Positions 61,463-64,000 of a DNA stretch of 64,000 bases are shown one piece after another (the first letter of the stretch is position 1; every line of letters starts with the position of its first letter). Position numbers and translations under genes: made by a program. The notes beneath the pieces were generated by a model. That model was not told the origin of the DNA. It saw only the letters and a list, made by a program, of their open reading frames with translations, and ran no database searches. Source of the stretch: Butyrivibrio sp. VCB2006 (GTDB lineage Bacteria; Bacillota; Clostridia; Lachnospirales; Lachnospiraceae); the NCBI RefSeq assembly GCF_000420945.1, contig NZ_ATVX01000002.1:186001-250000 (forward strand), written 5' to 3'.

Positions 61463-64000
61463 TCAACTATTTAGTCTATTTTGTACCAGTTCCACTATCT
61501 CATCCCATTTAAGTTTATAGGAAAATTTAGATATCTTACCAATTATCTCTTCATCCTCATCAGGGAGTTTGTACTCCTTGAGGGAATCCAGGATAAACAT
61601 AAGCGTGTCGTAATCAAGAACCTTACTAATTTCCAAAATACTGTTATAAGCATCCAGAAGCTGAGCATCGGATATTTCTTTTTTCTCAATCTCCGGTTCT
61701 GCTTCTCCTGCAACTTCTTTTATCTGAGAAAGGCTATTTTGAATAGTCTCATAACGATTTATAAGCTCATCATTACATGCTCTGATTTTATCGATATCTC
61801 CGGCATTTCCTGCTGCCTCAAGGCTTTCAGCAAGTTTTGAAAGCCCCATTGCTCCAACTGTCCTGCTGGTGCTCTTGAGAGAGTGAACATAGCTTGTATA
61901 GTCCTTCCAGTTTTCTTCTTCAAAAGCAGAAGATACATTTCCTTTAGAACTATCAATTGACTCGTAATATACCTTGATGATACTCAGGTAACTGTCAGCT
62001 GTTCCGCAGTTTTTAAGTCCCACTTCCGTGCTGATTTCCTCAATCTTTTCAAGTTCTGCAAGCCAATCAGCTGTTTCAGCAGTATCAGAAGCTTCCGTCT
62101 CCTGATTTTCTTCAATATCATTAACAGCTGATGCGCTCTCACCATCTTCTATTCTGGTTATAATAACCTTATCCTTCGGAAGATATTTAATGAGGGCTTC
62201 TTCAAGCTTGTCGCTCTCCACAGGCTTACTCAGGTAATCATTAAAACCTACCTTTAGGAAGTTTTCTCTTGCCCCGGTAATAGCGTTTGCAGTAAGAACA
62301 ATAATAGGCGTAACACTATTTGGGCTATCCTTATCATCCTTGATGGCTCTGAAAGTCTCAGTTCCATCCATTCCCGGCATTCGATAATCCAGGAGAATAA
62401 GGTCATATTTTTTCTCATGCTGCATTTCAAGACATTCTTTTCCGCTTCGTGCATTATCAATCTGTATCTTGGTTGGTTTAAGCAGTTCCCTGATAACCAC
62501 ATGGTTCATAGGAGTATCATCTACAACCAGCACCAATGCATCCGGTGCGGTAAAAGATTCTTTGTATGGCTGTCTGTCCTTTACATTCTGACTTATCCTG
62601 CTCCTGAAGTCTCCTATCTTGGTATCGCCAACAACCTTCTGAGGAAGATAAATTGTAAAAGTAGAGCCCTTTCCGTATTCACTTTCAACAGATATAGAAC
62701 CTCCCATAAGATCAAGAAGTGAACTTGTAATGGCAAGTCCAAGTCCGCTTCCCTCAACTGTCTTATTCTTTTCCGTATCAAGCCTCTTAAACTTATCAAA
62801 CAGCGTTGGAAGTTCTTCCTCTTTAATTCCCATGCCGGTATCAGATATAGCAATCTTAAGCGTTATAGTGTCATTTAAATCCTTAACACCGGAAGCTTCC
62901 AATGTGACGCTTCCTTCCTGCGTGTACTTAACAGCATTGTTAAGAATATTTACCATGATCTGGCGAAGTCTCATTTCATCGCCATACATGGCATCAGGCA
63001 TGTTCTCATCCACCTCAAATTTAAGGTCCAGTATTTTTTGCTCTGCCTTTATGTGTATCATGTTATAAACATCATTGAGTACTGAACTAAACTCATACTC
63101 AGATTCATTTATCTCCATACTACCGGCTTCAATCTTGGAAAAATCAAGAATGTCGTTAATAAGAGACAAAAGAGTTTTTCCTGCTCCCTCAATATTCTTG
63201 GCATATTCCAAAATCTTCTCATCCTTACATTCTCTAAGGATTACTTCATTCATACCAAGTACAGCATTAATAGGTGTCCTTATCTCGTGAGACATATTTG
63301 CAAGGAAATCACTTTTTGCCTCATTGGCAGCCTTTGCTCTTCTTTCCTCCATTCTTGACATTTCTGTGGCTCTGAGTATTGCAATAAACTCATTTTTGCT
63401 GGCAGGCTGCGAGAAGTATTTACCCTGTATATAGTCAGCCTTTATGTTATTTGCCACATCATAGCTATCCTGATAATCAACATTGGAAAGTATAATCTTT
63501 TTTCCCATCTGGGATATCATTTTAAGTCTGTTATCCAGGATGATCTTACTCTGAGGCATCTTCATTGCATTCTGGATAAGTCTTGTATCAATTTTGACAC
63601 CCTCAAAAATAAAGGAGGTTGATGATTGCATGTTAAAAAAGCCGGTTCCATACTCATCCATAAAGAATCGGATTCCATATTTACTCAAACGTTTCATGGT
63701 TTCGTTTAGAATTTTCTGGTCAGCTGACGCCGCAGATTCCGTGATATCAAAAACAAGCATTTCAGGGGAAACACCGTATTTATCTATCAACGCCTTAAAC
63801 TTCTCAACAAAATCATTCTTGATAATAAGAACTGATGACAGGTTTACGCTGATGAACTCAATTCCCATCTCATCAACGATACCGCCTCCAAGGAAATACA
63901 ATACCTGTTCCAAAATGAACCAGCCGAGTTTTTCTATCATTCCGGTCTGCTCGGCTACAGGTGTAAATTCCTCTCTGTGTATATGTCCAAACTCATTATC
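61463..64000 (-). CDS. Hybrid sensor kinase: EAL domain - histidine kinase - receiver - HPt (N-terminus beyond window)
   Basis: The frame is open to the window edge, so the N-terminus is missing. From the edge: an EAL domain (FTPVAEQTGMIEKLGWFIL, ISVNLSS, VFDITES, FMDEYGTGF, GVKIDTRL, QGKYFS) with some catalytic positions changed (DEYGTG; SNVD for EGVE). Then the kinase core: NMSHEIRTPINAVLGMNE with the phospho-His, NILNNAVKYT (N box), SDTGMGIKEE (G1) and GSGLGLAI (G2). Then a receiver (LVLVVDDTPMN, LLDYRMPGMDG), and an HPt domain with His in YVHSLKSTSRTVGAMG. The C-terminal tail of about 120 residues is helical. It is expected to sense a signal, perhaps cyclic-di-GMP, and feed the response regulator next door. 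Confidence 0.94.
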   Translation of the reverse strand, partial: DNEFGHIHREEFTPVAEQTGMIEKLGWFILEQVLYFLGGGIVDEMGIEFISVNLSSVLIIKNDFVEKFKALIDKYGVSPEMLVFDITESAASADQKILNETMKRLSKYGIRFFMDEYGTGFFNMQSSTSFIFEGVKIDTRLIQNAMKMPQSKIILDNRLKMISQMGKKIILSNVDYQDSYDVANNIKADYIQGKYFSQPASKNEFIAILRATEMSRMEERRAKAANEAKSDFLANMSHEIRTPINAVLGMNEVILRECKDEKILEYAKNIEGAGKTLLSLINDILDFSKIEAGSMEINESEYEFSSVLNDVYNMIHIKAEQKILDLKFEVDENMPDAMYGDEMRLRQIMVNILNNAVKYTQEGSVTLEASGVKDLNDTITLKIAISDTGMGIKEEELPTLFDKFKRLDTEKNKTVEGSGLGLAITSSLLDLMGGSISVESEYGKGSTFTIYLPQKVVGDTKIGDFRSRISQNVKDRQPYKESFTAPDALVLVVDDTPMNHVVIRELLKPTKIQIDNARSGKECLEMQHEKKYDLILLDYRMPGMDGTETFRAIKDDKDSPNSVTPIIVLTANAITGARENFLKVGFNDYLSKPVESDKLEEALIKYLPKDKVIITRIEDGESASAVNDIEENQETEASDTAETADWLAELEKIEEISTEVGLKNCGTADSYLSIIKVYYESIDSSKGNVSSAFEEENWKDYTSYVHSLKSTSRTVGAMGLSKLAESLEAAGNAGDIDKIRACNDELINRYETIQNSLSQIKEVAGEAEPEIEKKEISDAQLLDAYNSILEISKVLDYDTLMFILDSLKEYKLPDEDEEIIGKISKFSYKLKWDEIVELVQNRLNS

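Overview
The window looks like chromosomal DNA of a low-GC Gram-positive anaerobe, most likely a rumen or gut Lachnospiraceae of the Butyrivibrio/Pseudobutyrivibrio type. This is inferred from a T-box leader before pheST, a PPi-type phosphofructokinase, an MntP pump, MATE and ABC-F proteins, strong AGGAGG ribosome sites, many lipoproteins, and a set of signal-less hemicellulose and pectin enzymes. No phage, insertion sequence, CRISPR array, rRNA or tRNA gene was seen. Most genes are on the minus strand; the plus-strand genes are GH10-esterase, degV, deoC, the AP2-like gene, the MATE gene, a histidine phosphatase and one probable non-coding RNA.

Layout. 1-1035: start of queA (cut by the window edge) and a 58-residue protein. 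1079-5716: an envelope operon read leftward (transglutaminase-like protein with paired repeats, small lipoprotein, acyltransferase, VanX-type dipeptidase with FN3 and SH3b domains), driven by a clear promoter at 5786-5813. 5918-12886: cytoplasmic plant-polysaccharide enzymes (pectin methylesterase, bifunctional GH10 xylanase-esterase, GH115 alpha-glucuronidase) with a NUDIX gene. 13269-17751: a collagen-like/beta-helix lipoprotein, an M18 aminopeptidase and an unknown lipoprotein. 17934-21822: pheT, pheS, a Phe T-box and its promoter. 21819-28574: SpoIIE-type phosphatase, LysR regulator, GH2 enzyme and MntP. 28651-36000: three GGDEF/EAL proteins around a strongly promoted orphan RNA, DegV, an HPr-like protein without the phosphorylatable histidine, and HU. 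36058-43237: PFK, a phosphodiesterase/nuclease-fold protein, membrane proteins (AI-2E, YihY), a second orphan RNA and Xaa-Pro aminopeptidase. 43401-53038: a lipoprotein, deoC, MFS-DUF1622, thrC with a small membrane protein and citrate synthase, a tandem AP2-like DNA-binding protein and a MATE pump. 53110-64000: ABC-F, a GT-C-type membrane protein, a histidine phosphatase, then a five-gene signalling operon: hybrid EAL-histidine kinase (cut by the window edge), double-receiver regulator, membrane degenerate GGDEF-EAL protein, Sfp-type phosphopantetheinyl transferase and PrsW-type protease with a repeat tail.

How the parts fit. The saccharolytic genes would finish, inside the cell, the breakdown of imported methyl-, acetyl- and glucuronosyl-decorated oligosaccharides. 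PPi-PFK and deoC feed central metabolism. Cyclic-di-GMP-like signalling is over-represented, and several of the domains have lost catalytic motifs, so they are probably sensors or scaffolds. The items most worth a second look are the two orphan structured RNAs (30551-30811 minus, 41058-41285 plus), the tandem-AP2 protein with a dead HNH-like core, the Crh-like HPr, and the kinase-to-PrsW operon. All functional calls rest on reading motifs by eye; no database search was run.
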